NCBI RefSeq assembly: GCF_000226115.1
Contig: NC_016457.1
Span: 5,146,001 to 5,210,000, forward strand
Direction: 5' to 3'
Origin: Thermothielavioides terrestris NRRL 8126
Taxonomy: Eukaryota > Ascomycota > Sordariomycetes > Sordariales > Chaetomiaceae
Length of the DNA: 64,000 bases
In this document: piece by piece, positions 33,712 through 46,315 of the stretch
Numbering within the stretch: position 1 is the stretch's first letter
Layout of the letters: each line of letters starts with the position of its first letter
Notes under the pieces: model-generated
What the model was told of the DNA's origin: nothing
What the model saw: the letters and a program-made list of their open reading frames with translations, nothing else
Databases searched by the model: none
Translations under genes and position numbers: made by a program

Positions 33712-34881
33712 TTTTGCTTTTTGTTGATGTTTCGGGGTTATTGGAGGGAGGGCTGAGGCGGGTTGGTCGGGGGTTTGGATAGGAGAGCGGCTGCTTGCCG
33801 TCCCGGTGGTGGTGAGGAGTCGAGGGGCTGAGAGCAGAGTGCTGGATGAGTGGAGAGATTGGCTCGGTTGTTGTTGTTGTTGTTGTATAATGCAGAGACG
33901 GGAGGTGAGATTGTGCCGAGCAGAAGAGATGTTTTACTGCGTTTCTTTTGTTGCTGCGGGTGATATATTGAAGACAAGCCGACCACACCACCACAGTGGC
34001 CCGTCATCGTCTTATACCGCAACCTCCCCCTAGCACTACCACCGCCGCCGCCAACGCAGCACAACCGAGATATCCCGCTGCGGAATGCACTCCCTCCCGA
34101 GCACGCTCCATGGATCTGGGCCCAGCCGTCCAATCCCTCCGCTCTGCTCTGCTCAGCCCAGCTTAGCCTCCTCCGGAAGATGTTCGTCCCTCCTCTCCAA
34201 CAGCGGTAATTCCACGCCGCCAGCCCGACAGAAGAAAAATAATTGGGAAAGTCAAAATAGAAATCACGCCAAAAACACCCCAGAACCGGCCCATCCCTCA
34301 CCCAAAGCAGCATCATCATCAGACAACCCAACCGCCAACTGGGGCCCGCCGAATGGGGCGTGTCGGCCGCGGGCACCGGTTTGCCCAGCGCGTGGCACGA
34401 TGTCGGATGAACGGTGGGCTGATTTCGCTCTCCGGGTCCCTGGTCCGGGCGTGGTCCGGGAGGTTAACGATTGGCTGGTTGGTGTGGGGACAGGGATCGT
34501 CGTTGGTTTATTTACTGCGTATACGGAGTACAGGATCCGATCTGTGGCGGGATCAAACGACGCATGTTAACAGTCGTATGTAGTGTACACTGCAAGGCCG
34601 GCTGCTTTTCGCGTTGCGTGCCACAGTAGGCTGCTGCGGGTAGGTGATAGTGGTTCGGACCGAGCGGTCGGAGCACGAGGCGTTGGGCTCGTAGCGATGA
34701 TGATATTTGTGTGGGTTCGGCTGCGGTTGGATGTGATGCCCTTCCGCATCCTCGGGCCGTGTGGTGATGCTATGGTGACTGGGCGAGGTCAGGGGAGCAC
34801 AAATCACAACCACCACTGAGGGCAGACCCGGCAAGAGAGGGTATCACGGTCTAGTTATTTACTTTGCAAACTATGCGCTTC
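33712..34881. other. Intergenic region with short GTT repeat
   Basis: About 1.2 kb. It should contain the promoter of the small membrane protein gene and the 3' end of the homoserine kinase gene. A GTT repeat lies near 33867-33884. ORFs here overlap on both strands and have no motif. No gene is seen. Confidence 0.5.
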
Positions 34882-36124
34882 CTACGCCCGGACCACCTGG
34901 GTCCCCTCGGCCGGCTCGAGCACCTTCCAGTTGCACACGATCTTGTTCTCGCGGAACTTGGCGATGATGCGCTCGGCGATCTCGGCGAAGTTGCTGGTGG
35001 CCAGCGCCAGGATGGTCGGCCCGGCGCCGGACAGGCACACGCCCAGCAGCCCCGGCTGCGTGGCCGGCGTCATGGACTCGACGATCTCGGTCAGCCCGGG
35101 GATCAGCGTCTGCCGGTACGGCTGGTGCAGCTTGTCCTGCATGGCCAGGTAGATGAGCTCCGGGTCGGGCGGCGACTGGCCGAGCGCGACGGGGAGCAGC
35201 GCTATTCTCTGGAGATTGAAGGTCTGCTGCGAGTTTAGCTGCTGGCTCAAGGAAGAAGGGCGGAAGAAGGCTCCTCCTACTCACCACGTCTGGCCGGGGG
35301 TACTGCGACGGCAGCACCTCGCGCGCCTTGGCTGTGGGGACCTCGAACTCCGGGATGATGGCGACTGCCTTGATCTCGGGCGCCCAGGGGAACTTGATGT
35401 GGTGGCCGATGCCGTGAGGCGGCTCCGGCGGCTTCACGCCCGTGTCGACGCCGCCGGCCGGCGCAGGTAGCACCTCGCTCAGCGGGATCTCCACGCGGGC
35501 CACGTCCTCGGGCGCCAGCGGCTTGAGGTAGGTGCCGACGAAGCCGCCGAAGAGGGCGGCGCCCACGTTGTCCGGGTGGCGCTCTTTTGCCGTAGTGCCG
35601 GTATTAGCCAGGGGATCGAACACATGCAGGATGGACGGACGTTGAGGAGAGAGACAGAGTAAGAGAGAGAGTAAGACGGAGGCCTCACCGATCATCAGGC
35701 AAAAGTCAAACAGGCGCTCGGGCGTGAGGTGGTGCAGGCGGCCGCACTCCTTGCCGAGCATGACGCCGGCGACAACGGCGGCGCCGGACGAGCCGAGCCC
35801 GCGGCCCAGCGGGATGGGGTTCTTGATGTGCACGTGGGTCTCGACGGGGAAGCTGCGCTGGTCGTGGCAGCGCAGCACGTACAGGGCGACGCGCGTGAGC
35901 AGATTGACCTGCGGGTCCAGGCTGATCTCGTCGGTGCCCTCGCCCTCGCCCTCGTACGTGACCCGGCAGTTGAGCGGGTGCTCCGACCGCGCCTTGCTGC
36001 GGTCGATGGTGACGTGCAGCTCCAGGTACATGGACAGCGCCAGGCCGATGACATCGAAGCCGGGGCCAATGTTGGCGCTGGAGCACGGCGTCTTGATGAC
36101 GAAGGTCTCGGTCGGCAACGCCAT
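34882..36124 (-). CDS. thr1: Homoserine kinase
   Basis: Three exons: 36124-35689, 35583-35285 and 35223-34882, giving 358 aa, the same size as the yeast enzyme (357). The chosen start is MALPTETFVIKTPCSSANIGPGFDVIG; the frame is open 27 codons upstream but that part is Thr-rich leader. GHMP-kinase signatures are clear: SSANIGPGFDVIGLAL, the ATP loop PLGRGLGSSGAAVVAG (about residue 105), HPDNVGAALFGG, and the C-terminal GVCLSGAGPTILAL. The enzyme phosphorylates homoserine with ATP, the first committed step from homoserine to threonine. The last acceptor is a tandem CAGCAG; using the upstream AG (exon from 35226) would add one Gln. A CPC1/Gcn4-type site lies upstream. Confidence 0.95.
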
Positions 36125-38150
36125 GGTTGTTGTGTACGAAGTTGTATTGGTGGTTATTGTTGTTGTAGTTTGTCGTCGTGGTCTGCTTGATGCTCTTGTG
36201 TCCACTTCTACCGCATCATCGAATGCTATTTTGCAGCTGGTTTTTTCCCTGTTGTTTCCTTTTCACTGCGTGTATAAACAGCAGTAAAAAGATGGAGATT
36301 GGCAAGTGCTCGCGTGACTCAAGGCCGGCTGCATATGCCGGCGTGGGTGTCCAACAAGTCACCTAAATACTGCGTATAATAGGTGTGTCTCCCTCACCCG
36401 CGCCGACTCATTCAAGGACCACGAATTTTGCTCCCGATTGCGGAGCGGGCGCACCACAGCCGGCCCACAGCGCCGGTCCAGCAGGCCCGGCGCCCCACAG
36501 CGGCTACTGCCGTGGCTGCCCCCCTTCCCCCTCCCCCGGCCGGTGCGACACCGATGCTGGATTTAGACGCAGACATCCCGCAGTGCCGACCGGGGACCAG
36601 CCACTGATGAGCGATTCACTGTATTCCGCTCGCACGGATTATGTCTCTCACAACTCGCCGCTCACCCACTCTTTTTCGGCTCAAACACATAGTTAACTCG
36701 GAAAATCAGTGCCACAAGGCGATTCGAACGCTAGCAGCATGGCATCTCCGAGAACCCATAAAAACCTTCCAACGGGACTCGAAGAACAACAATTCAATTT
36801 GCAATCACCAAATCTGGCAGTGTCCCGAAAACGCCGCATACTCTTTCACGTCTCTTGAACACTCATCTTCCCCCATCCATCTCTGAACACGGGTCTCGGT
36901 CAATCCAAACAGGCTAGCTGCCCGTTCCCCTGTCAACAGCCACAGCTTACACCCCCACGCTCAGCAACCCAGTTAGTTAACGCTAGACTGGGAACAAACA
37001 ATAACCAATCTCTCATAGGTGATTGCAGCAACCAGAGGAGGCAGCAAGACATCGAGCGAGAAACGCCAAGTCTTGTAACAATCCGCAGCAGGTCGACTTC
37101 CCAGTTGACGCTTCGTAACTATTCGCAGCAACAACTATCTGTGAGTGGGGGGTTGCCGCCGTTTTTTCCACACATCGATCTCCACAGCCGCCTACCACCG
37201 TCCTAGCAGCCATCAAGCTCTTCCTTAACCCAGAAAGTCTAGCTACACTCATTCGCTAGTTACCTAGCCAGCTCTCTTCGCCTCCCCATAGAATAACCAC
37301 GCCTCCCGTGATTTTCTCAAACCAGACAGACTCGAGACATATCCCCAATCCCACACCCGAAACCAGCCAGGCCCCAGCCAGCGGCAAGCGCAGCTGGCGC
37401 ACACACAGCACGACACAACAGAACCCAGAACCCGGAGTCTAGTTAACGCTATACAAGAACATTCCACATCCGTAGACAGACAGACCACAACCCAACTCGC
37501 GTGTTCCAACACTTTTTTTTCACTCCACAGCCAACGACCCAAGAATCCAGCAAGTCGACGCTTCGATGCTCGCTCGGTCAGTCGTGCTCGGAACCATGTT
37601 TCGCCCTGAGCCATCCACTCTCCCCATCCCGTCCTCTTCCCTAACCTACCCTATCCTATTCCACATGCCATCCCAAGCCGCCCGCGTGGCATATGCCACA
37701 TGGTGCATCTCCTTTCCTCTCTCCCTTGTCCTCTCTCCCATCTCGCGATACATCCCGTTCCTCCACCCCCCTCCATCCCCCCTCCCGAGATCCCCATTCA
37801 TTCACATTAGATCCCGTGCACGCCACCTCTCAGACAACAAAAACAATGCAGACTGCGAAACACAACCGCGAACGGCAGGCAGAAGAAGGCAAGCCCCGGG
37901 TATGTAAGCATGTATGTCACCCCGCAACAAAACAGAGCGCATGAAAAAGGGGCGGGGCAGGGCAGGCCAGGAGAGGCCAGGCCAACCGGCAGCCCTCGCC
38001 TATCCTCCTAGCCCAGCCACAAACGTCAACACCACCACACCAGACCAAACCATACCCCGCCGCATTGTCTTCTTCGCTTTCCACCCGCCCCCTTCTCCCG
38101 GGTGCACCGGCGGGCGAGCACGTCACATCACATCACATGACGGCCATCAC
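36125..38150. other. Intergenic region, C-rich, between thr1 and the giant disordered-protein gene
   Basis: About 2 kb. The part next to thr1 is its promoter and leader. The remainder is rich in C and A on the plus strand with scattered GTTAAC and CTAG motifs. No ORF has recognisable content. No gene is seen. Confidence 0.5.
36315..36321. promoter_or_regulatory. TGACTCA, CPC1/Gcn4-type site upstream of homoserine kinase
   Basis: A perfect TGACTCA lies 191 bases before the homoserine kinase start codon. This heptamer is the known target of the general amino-acid control activator (Gcn4 in yeast, CPC1 in Neurospora), and threonine genes belong to that regulon. A second near-match (CGACTCAT) occurs about 90 bases further upstream. 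Function is inferred from sequence and position. Confidence 0.6.
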
Positions 38151-41100
38151 CTAGAAAGTCTCCGTGTCCTGCGAGCCGAGGGTGCCAAAGGTATCTGCAA
38201 ACAATCCGTTAGCAAAATTCTTGCGTTTTCATAGAAGTTTAAGGGAGAGAAAAGAAAAAAAAAAAAAAAAAAACGCACCTCTCTTCCTCCTCCCCTCCCC
38301 CTCCCTCTCCCCCGCCTCGCCCGGCGTGCCCGGCCGGGACCCACCCAAGCCGCCGGCGGGACTGCCCAGCCCCAGCGCCGACGGCCTGCCGACCCCCCTG
38401 CCCCCCGCGCCCGACATGGTGGGCGTCATCGGCCGCGGCCCGCTGGGCCGCCTGCTGACTGCGCCTGCCCCAGAAGCAGAAGAAGCGGCGGCAACGCTCA
38501 GGTTCTTGTTCTCCAGCCGCGGGCTGCCGCTGCCGCTCACGCCCGCGGACAGGCTCTGGGGGCCGCCGCCGCCGCCGTGGCTGACATAGCTTGCGGTGGG
38601 CGCGCCGTGGGTCATGGTGCCGTAGCCGCTCTCGACGCTGTGGTGCGGCAGCGGGCTGCTGGAGATGCTGCCCGGCGGCGGCGGCTTCTGCAGCTTGCTG
38701 AGCCGCTTGTTCTGCGGCGGCGTGGCCGTGCTGCGCATCTGGGTCGGGCTGGACGGGGCGTATTGTTGCTGCTGCGGCTGTTGGTAGTAGTGGTGGTGTG
38801 GGTGGTTGGGGTCGATGGCTTCCTTGGGCGGGAGCGGCGGGCCGGCCGTGGCGGTCATGTCGGCTGCGCCCGCGGCCGGGGAGGACGAGGTCCAGTGCTG
38901 CTGGTAGTGGTCGCCGGCCGCCGAGCCGTAGCTGTCGGTGTGCTGGTGCTGGCCGAATCGGTGCAGGCTGGTGGCGGAGCCGGCCCAGTCTGCGGATTTG
39001 GGGCTCAGGGGAGAGTCGTAGCCGAGAGCTTGGGACTCGAGCGCCGCCTTGAACCGCTCCGTCTGGCCCTGGCGCGGCTGAGGGTGCACCAGGTTCAGCG
39101 AGTCGCGGTGCGCCCTGTATTTGGGATCCTCAGGCGTCATGTTCATGCTCACCCAGTTCGCGTCACCCTGTGGCGGTGACGGCATCTGCCCGTACATCGT
39201 ATTGCCATGGTCCTCATGATAGCCATGCTGAGCCAGATTCGTCTCGGAAAACCCTGTGTGCAGGTGGTCGCTCTCGATAGGCTGAGGCGGCGCATACTGG
39301 TAGTTATCTTGGTAGTGATCCAAGGACCCCGACCGGGACGGCCCGGCGGGGAAGTTGGCGTTGTCGTCTTTGATAGACTGCTTGCTGTGGCGCGACTCCG
39401 GCACCGCGCTCGAGGCCGTTGTTTCCGACCAGCGAGAGATCTTGGGAATGCGGAACCAACTCGACCGCCCGGACTTGTGCTTCTTGCTCTCCTCAGTCCG
39501 GGGCGTGTTCTCATTGCTCATCGAGTGCTGCGTTTGTGCTGCGGCGCCGGGCGGCGTTGCCAGCGGCACCGAGCTGCCGCGCTGGTCCTGGGCCGGCGTC
39601 ATCAGATGGAGGTCCTGGTTCCTGCGCGCGTGGTCGAAGTCCTCCTCGTTGTCTTCGGGCACGGTACTTATCCTGTGCGCCGAGACCTTGCGATCATAAC
39701 CGGGCTTGGCCGACGTCCCGCGCGACTGGATCGACAGGTACCCGGACTGGGACGCATGGCTCGCGGTCGAGGTCCCGGCATGGCCCTCCGGTTCGTAACC
39801 GTGGTCCTGCTCATCCTGGACGTCGGGCTGAATGTGATCGTACGGCTGCTCTCCCTGGTTACTCTGGCTGGCATGCGCGTTGCCGGGCGCCGTTTGCGCC
39901 TTCAGGACATCGACTTCGGTCAGCAGCTGCATGAGCATATCCTCGATCCTGCCGAGATCGTTTGCCCCCTTAGCACTCAATCCCTTCAGCGCGCGCCGGA
40001 AGATGCTCCTCTTCTTGGCGTTGAGTTCCTCGCCGTTGATGGTGCCGGCCTGCGAGCCGCCTTGGATCGACCGAGGGGCGCTCCCGGGATAGGGGCGCGG
40101 GCCGTTGATGGCGCGCTGGACCGACTTCTCGGTGTTTTCCTTGACCTCGGTGATGATGACATCCTCTGTGTCCGCGAGCAACCGCTTCAGGTCCTCAAAG
40201 TTATTGCGCATCTCCGTGGCGGCGCGGACCAGGGTCACCAAGATCTCGGTATCCCGTGCGCTTCGTTGCGCATCGCGGACCATCAACTAAAACAAATCAC
40301 GTTAGCGACTTGCAAGAAAGCTCACGGTTGGGATGGAACTCACGTGTTGCATCAGTGCAATAATATCCTTTGACTCGATCCGCTCAATGCCCGTCCCGGT
40401 CGCGGCGTCGTACAGCGGGGAGCCCATGCCCTGCGACATGCCGCTAAGGTGGCGAGCATGCTTCGGCGTGTAGAAAGGGTCCTCGACGACCTGGCCACCG
40501 GCGCCCGGAGCACCATCAAAATCCACCCCTTTGCCCTTGGCAGCCTGGATGTCCGGTGTCTTGTTGGGGCCCTGCGAGATGTAGCCCTCGTCGACCTTGT
40601 GGCCGAGCGGGGTGCGAGTGCCATAGAGATCGCCAAAGCCCGCATTGTTGAAGCCAGAAGCCCCGAGCAGCGTGTTGTTGATGCCCGACAGGTTGGCAAT
40701 GGGGCTGGATCCTTCATACGGATTTGTAATAAGAGTGTCGCGCTTCTTGTCCTCGGAAGTGCGGTGCCATTCATCGTGGTCCTGGCTCGGCTGACGGCTG
40801 TGGTCCTGGACCGCCGCCATGCCTGCGGCAGCACCGACTGCGGCCGCGGCCGCGGCGGCGCCGGTCATGCCGAGGTCGTGCCCGCTCCTCTGCTGGTGGG
40901 GCGCTGGTGAAGCGTGGGCTCCGTCCAGGTGCTGATAATCCACGCCATCCTCAACCTGCTGGGGCCGTTGCCGAGGTGTGGCGTCTCCAGCCCAGTGCTC
41001 CTGCTCCTGGCCACGGCCATCTTCGCCATTCAAAAGCGAAGGGTTGGTGAGCATGTCATCATCCCCCCAGTTCCCAATCTCCGGCATGGGATCATTCGGA

Positions 41101-44018
41101 TCGGGCATGCTGTTGAAACCCATCTTGGGGATATGGTCCTGACGGTCAACCAGCTGCTCAGCGCTGGCCGTGTCAATACCCGGGCGTGGCCCATTCTTGG
41201 TACGCTCCTTGAACGACTTGTTGCGCTGCACACCCGCTCCTTGAAACTCGGCCTCCTCGTCCGAGATAACGTGCTGCTCCTGCCCCTGGGCGTGCTTGGC
41301 GCGTAGAACGGCGGCCGCAGCGCCAACTGCGGCGCTGGTGATGGCGGCCTCGGACGCGGTCGGCGACTGGCGGTAGGCCGTCTGAGGCACCTTCCGTCCA
41401 TACTCGTCAAGCTCATACTCGACGAACTCGCGAGAATGCTGGCTCCCAGAAGCTGGAGCCGGCGACAACGACCGCTCCTCTGCGTAGTCGTCGTGCTAGC
41501 TCGCCGCAGACCGCTTCGTCGGGGAGCCGGGATCGCGAGAGTGTTCCTCCTCGAGCGTGGCCATCGACTCGCGTCCGTTATGGGGTTGATTGCCGACCGC
41601 GCTGGAGGAGCCAGTGAGGACGGAGCCGTCGAGCATAGATCCGTCGACGAGCGATGCCACATTTGACTCGATGCCTGGTGGGTGCACAAAATCAGGGTTC
41701 AAGCCCACGGCACGGACGGCCTGGCCAGATGTGACCCGGTCAAACTCGCTGCCTGCGGGGCTCGCGACAGCGCCCTGATCGACCGCCGAGCTTCTCGCGC
41801 TGCGGTCGTCCTCCGCATATTCGCCGCTAGGTCGAGAGTGCATGGATACGTCTTGCCGAGGCGACCTCTCAGCGGAGGAGACGGAATCGTTGGTGCGATG
41901 GGTGGCCCTCGCCTCGCGGGCGGGAGCCTCGCTGCCGGCCTCCGTGTAACCAGAAACACTCGGGATCGGGCTAAGGCCGCGCCGCTCGGGCTGGTAGGGG
42001 ACGTACTTGAGCGGCGGAGGCACATCCTGCGTGCTGTAGTAGTCGTAGGGGCTCTGGGGCGCGTATGGAGGGGCGGAGCCAGAGTCGTCATATACGTCGT
42101 CGTCTTCTTCCTGGTAGTGCCTAGAGGCGCGCGAAGGAACTTTCTTGCCGCTGTCGTCGATGACATACTCGTCCCACTTCCCGGTTCGTTGGTTGGGCAA
42201 TGCTTTGAGATCTCCGTGCGAGACATTGGCGTGCTGGGTCCCCAGGGCCTGCAGGGTGACCGGGGTCCTGGTCGGCGTCGGAGTCGACGAGGGAGACGGA
42301 TGATCATTGCCCAACTCACGGCCGGGAGTGAGCTCTTCGGTGGCCGAGTGGGGACGATCGGATTCGGCTGAGCGGATCGATGCCCTCGTGACATCGGACG
42401 CGTTCACGTCGCTCATCAATGGCATCGGTGGAACGGGGGGTCCTAGCTCGGACTCTTCGTCCTCGAGAGCGTGGTCAGAGCCGCGGCTCCGCAACTCGGC
42501 CCTGCGTCGCCGCCTGGAGCGTTGCTTGTCGTCTGAGGGTGATTGGAACGCATCGTGGGCAGCGACAGCAGCCGCGCCCACAGCAGCTCCTGCAGCGGCC
42601 GCCTTGAGGCGGTCGGTACTGCGCATTGGAGTGTCGTCGATGTCTTGGTCGTCCTCCACCGAGTCGTGGCTCAGAGCGCTGCTGTCGTCGAAGTCATTGC
42701 GGGCCTCCCGATCCCGGCTCTCTTTGCTCCTCATGCTATCTCGCGGGGTTCCCAAAGTCTTGTCCACCCCGGCGGATCGCCGTCTGTCGCTGGCATACTC
42801 GTCCCGCGAGCCAGTCGTGGTGCTCGAGGTGGTCGAATCACGGCGACTCTTGTGTCTGCTCTGCTCCCTCTTCAGAGCATTGAGTTCCGGCAGGATCAGA
42901 CGGCGAATGGCATCCTCGACGGTCTCGAGCAATTTGGGATTGTTGATGGACGAGGCCTTGGAAGTGCCCGAGCGAATCGAATGTTGATCAGCGGACCGAT
43001 GGCTCGGGGAGAAGGCAGATGACACGACGCTGGAATCCGCGGCCGAGACGGCCGACTCGTTGTGGCCCTTGGATCTTCTGCGCGGCGACTTGGAACGCTC
43101 GACATAGTGTTCCTCCTTGGAGAGACTGGCGGTCCTGCTTTTGCTAGGCCGATGCTTGCGATCCCTCTCCTTGTCTCGGCTTTTGGACACGACCACCCTG
43201 TCTCTCTCTCGGTCTTCACGGCTCTTGTTCCGAAATTTATCGGCGGCGGCAGCGGCCCCCAACCCCGCGGCAGCTCCAAGAAGGTAATCACCCGCGCGAG
43301 AAGGGCTCCGACTCCTGCTGGCGCTCTTGACGTCTGACGTTCCGAACGAGGTGGTGGGCCCCGACCCGTCAAGGAAGCTGTCGGCCGGGATCGCCGAGAG
43401 CTCACTCATGGTGGGTGCCTGGTAGCTGCCTTTGCTGTCGGCGGCTGGGATCAACGGACTCGCCGGCCGGCGGCGGCGCACGTTGCCACTGCGGTCAATC
43501 TCGATGTCGATTGGGTTGCGACTCACGGTGCTCTCCTCCGTCGCCGAAGCATACGAGCTGGCGTCTTCCATGTCTCCGCCGGCCGCCGAGAGGCCCTCGG
43601 CTTCGCTCCGCGCAGGGGCACCGGTGGGAGCAGAACGACGACTGAGACTCGCTCTCCTCGACCTTGTCTGTGTGATTTCGATGCGGTCCCGATCGGACCC
43701 GCCCTTTGACCGGTGTTTACTGCTCGGCGTGAGGCGGACGCGGACACTGGGCTTCCGATGTTCGGCACCAGACGCGCTGCTTGCCTTGCCACCTTCGAAG
43801 TACTCTATGAGAAGCGATGTCTGCGACTTGCTGGTCCGGTGGCCTGTCTTGATGGTGACGGGGGTCCCGTCATCCGGAAGGGAGTAGGATGACTTGTCAT
43901 CGCCGGGTTTGGACACATCGGTGCCAACGTCACTCGGAGGAGCGGTTAGAAGCGTTGAATTCGTTTCCGTAGGCGCGGGCAGCGGCGGCGCGGATCTCTT
44001 TTTGCCCTCAGCGCCCAT
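38151..44018 (-). CDS. Very large disordered protein with Ala-rich segments, interrupted by an in-frame TAG
   Basis: Exons 44018-40344, 40286-38279 and 38194-38151, 1909 codons including one internal TAG at 41498-41496 (codon 841). Frame and composition continue unbroken past the TAG (HDDYAEERSLSPAP), so this is one gene with a nonsense change or sequence error, not two genes; the downstream part has no near ATG. It begins MGAEGKKRSAPPLPAP; LLIEYFEGGK lies near residue 70. A Ser/Arg/Lys-rich part follows, then a helical ETVEDAIRRLILPELNALKREQ. Four Ala/Gly-rich hydrophobic stretches occur near residues 245, 472, 896 and 1059, and two EY-x-x-D-x-x-G-K/R-KVP motifs near 619 and 869. After exon 2 comes a conserved-looking helical block (AQRSARDTEILVTLVRAATE; RIEDMLMQLLTEVD), then a Pro/Gln/His-rich tail. 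The last exon encodes DTFGTLGSQDTETF. No family named; a structural or septal scaffold is possible. Confidence 0.8.
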
Positions 44019-46315
44019 GGTTGTGTCGGGGCCAGTGGGCAGCTGCGGGTTGGTTAGGTATCAGCAACCCCTCGTTCCGTGGCCCAATTAATTCCCTCCA
44101 CGGAATCCGCAGCCAAAACTCGAGAGCGTCGAGCTGGCCTGGGTTGATGAATCAGAAGTGCGCGAGCAAGCCGGAAATAAAAAGACCCAGGCGAGGGTAG
44201 GGGTATCCGGAGCAAATGGTTCGGCCGGCTTTCGTTCAAGAAGACATCAGGAGCGAGAAAAACCTGCGGAGAGCGTGGGGGATGTGAGCAGCCAGTCGCC
44301 TCACGGGCAGGCCTCGACGAAGAGGAGGTAATGGGAAGAGGTAACACACAGCAGATCTGTGTGTGGAACGGGCTGAGAATGTGCCCCGAGAGGCGAGATT
44401 GGGAGATCGGAAGTTCAATGATGTACTTACTGCAACGGGCGCACAAAACAATGCGCGGCCGAGCGGCCTGTCAGAAATGCGAGAGGCGGCGCAAGACGGA
44501 GAGACGGGCAGACGGGAGACGGGGCGCCCGTTGAAGCGGCAACCAAGGTCGCGGGCACAGCAGCGGGGCTCGGGGATAGGTCGCAACGGTGGTCGACCCA
44601 ATTGCAGAGTGAGACTGCCGTACAACTTTGTTAACTAACGTCCTCGACTGCTGCAGCTAACGCTCAGCGGTGGCGCCGACTGCTGGCGAGGTCTGACCCA
44701 GATGTGCGCCGACGAGTGGATGATGGAGGGCCCAGCCGAGTGGCGGGTTCTGGATGTGCTGCGCAGGCAGAATCTTGGGTTTCCGTGGTCCTCCTCCGAC
44801 TGCTCGGCGCAGAGCCTATGGGAGGCTTTGTTTATGGTGCAGAAGTGGCCGGGATGGTTTGATGTGCTGGCGGTGCTTGACGGAGCCGGCCAATCGCGCG
44901 TGGAGCCCGGGGTGTCTTGTGCAGCAACGTGCAGCCTTTGCTTGCGAGGAAACGGCGGAGCAGACGGGACGAGGCACTCACACAGGCTGCGAAGAGAACT
45001 GCGGCTGCTGCTGCTCAAATGCTGCTGATATGTGCTGTGGCGCCGAGCGAAGAGGATGGTGTTTGGAAGGAAGTGCAAGACACGACGCTCGTTCTGATGT
45101 TGTTGCAGCACCCAGGTTCGTTAGTTATTATAGGTATGATTTATCCGGGCCACCGCGATGTCCGGCAGAAGGGAATCGCAGCGCTCGATGATGCGACGAA
45201 TGCACAAAACTTCAACAGCAGGATTTTGACAGAACGGGGGAGGCTGGTCGGTTTGTTGACATTCAGCTCTTTGCGCCAAGGAAGCTGGGAGGAGGCCTGT
45301 CCCAACTTTGAGTGGGGACCTTTTTTCACGGAGAGACGAACAGCTAGGGTCCGGATGAAGGGCAGACCCTGCTCCTCTTCTCCGTTTGACCCCACCCTGC
45401 CGATCTCTTGGGAAACCAGCACGGCAGGCCTGCCGTCGCCGAAAAAAGGCGCCATTTCTTCCTGCCACCTCCATGCTAGTGTTCCACTGCTCCTTTCTCG
45501 GTCCCTGTCACCCAATAACGTTACCGACCAGGTAGCACATCAACCAGCCACCCAGCACGATGCTGCAAGATGCCCTGGGCGAGCGTCCAGCGTCCGTTTT
45601 GACGGCGTTTTCCCCAACCCGCAGCGCAAAGTTCAGACGGTTCCCTGCCCGCCGGGCCGCTCCGGAGTTCAGCCACGACCACAAGAACCCTGTGATTCGT
45701 TTGATCGGTCCAGTTTCCAATATCCCTAATTCATTGCGTGTCGAGCTCAGTTTTGTTTGCAACAGCCATCCATGCCGGGTTCTCGGTGTGAGAACCAGGG
45801 ATCTGGTGCGACAAAGCAGAGGAGCTGGGTTGCTGGGTTGCGGATAACGTTACGAGAGACGCTAAACTGCAGCTTGGATCCCCGCCTCCCGCTCTTGCCG
45901 CTGCCCTGTGGGGGGGCATGCTTCCACAAGTCCACGAGAAGGCAATAGTGGGCATCGGGACGGTAACAACAATCTCAGCCACGGCCCTCGCTGTTGGATA
46001 TCCACGATTTTGTTCGAGGGTGCACTTGTGAATTACACAGAGTATTCTGTGGTCCTACCAATTCCCCAAGTCTCTGTGATGGCAAAGCCACAAGACATGT
46101 TGTCCCAAACCCGGACTTGCGGACTCCTGCGTGTGGGTGAAGCACAAATACAGTACAAACCCCAAGGTCGTTCAAGGATGCGCAACCAACTACCTGGTAG
46201 TTCCGTATTCGGAAAAGCTCTGTAAACTCACTCCTGACCGAGAGACGCCGAAAAAGAGGAAAAATTCTTTCTCATGCCAATAATCTGATGCAATTCCAAC
46301 TGTCTTACCGATGCC
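44019..46315. other. Intergenic region upstream of the giant gene
   Basis: About 2.3 kb between two minus-strand genes, so it holds the giant gene's promoter and the IFRD gene's 3' region. The longest ORF (44917-45729, plus) has no motif and the composition of random frame. No gene is seen. Confidence 0.5.

Noticed and set aside
36700..36760. tRNA-like GATTCGAAC on the minus strand
   Set aside because: No matching A box and the acceptor and T stems do not pair; not a credible tRNA.
39207..40373. 388-codon plus-strand ORF
   Set aside because: Antisense of the second exon of the giant minus-strand gene.
40302..41468. Separate gene downstream of the TAG in the giant gene
   Set aside because: It begins in frame with the upstream ORF, has no nearby ATG and lies only 27 bases past the stop, so one interrupted gene is simpler.
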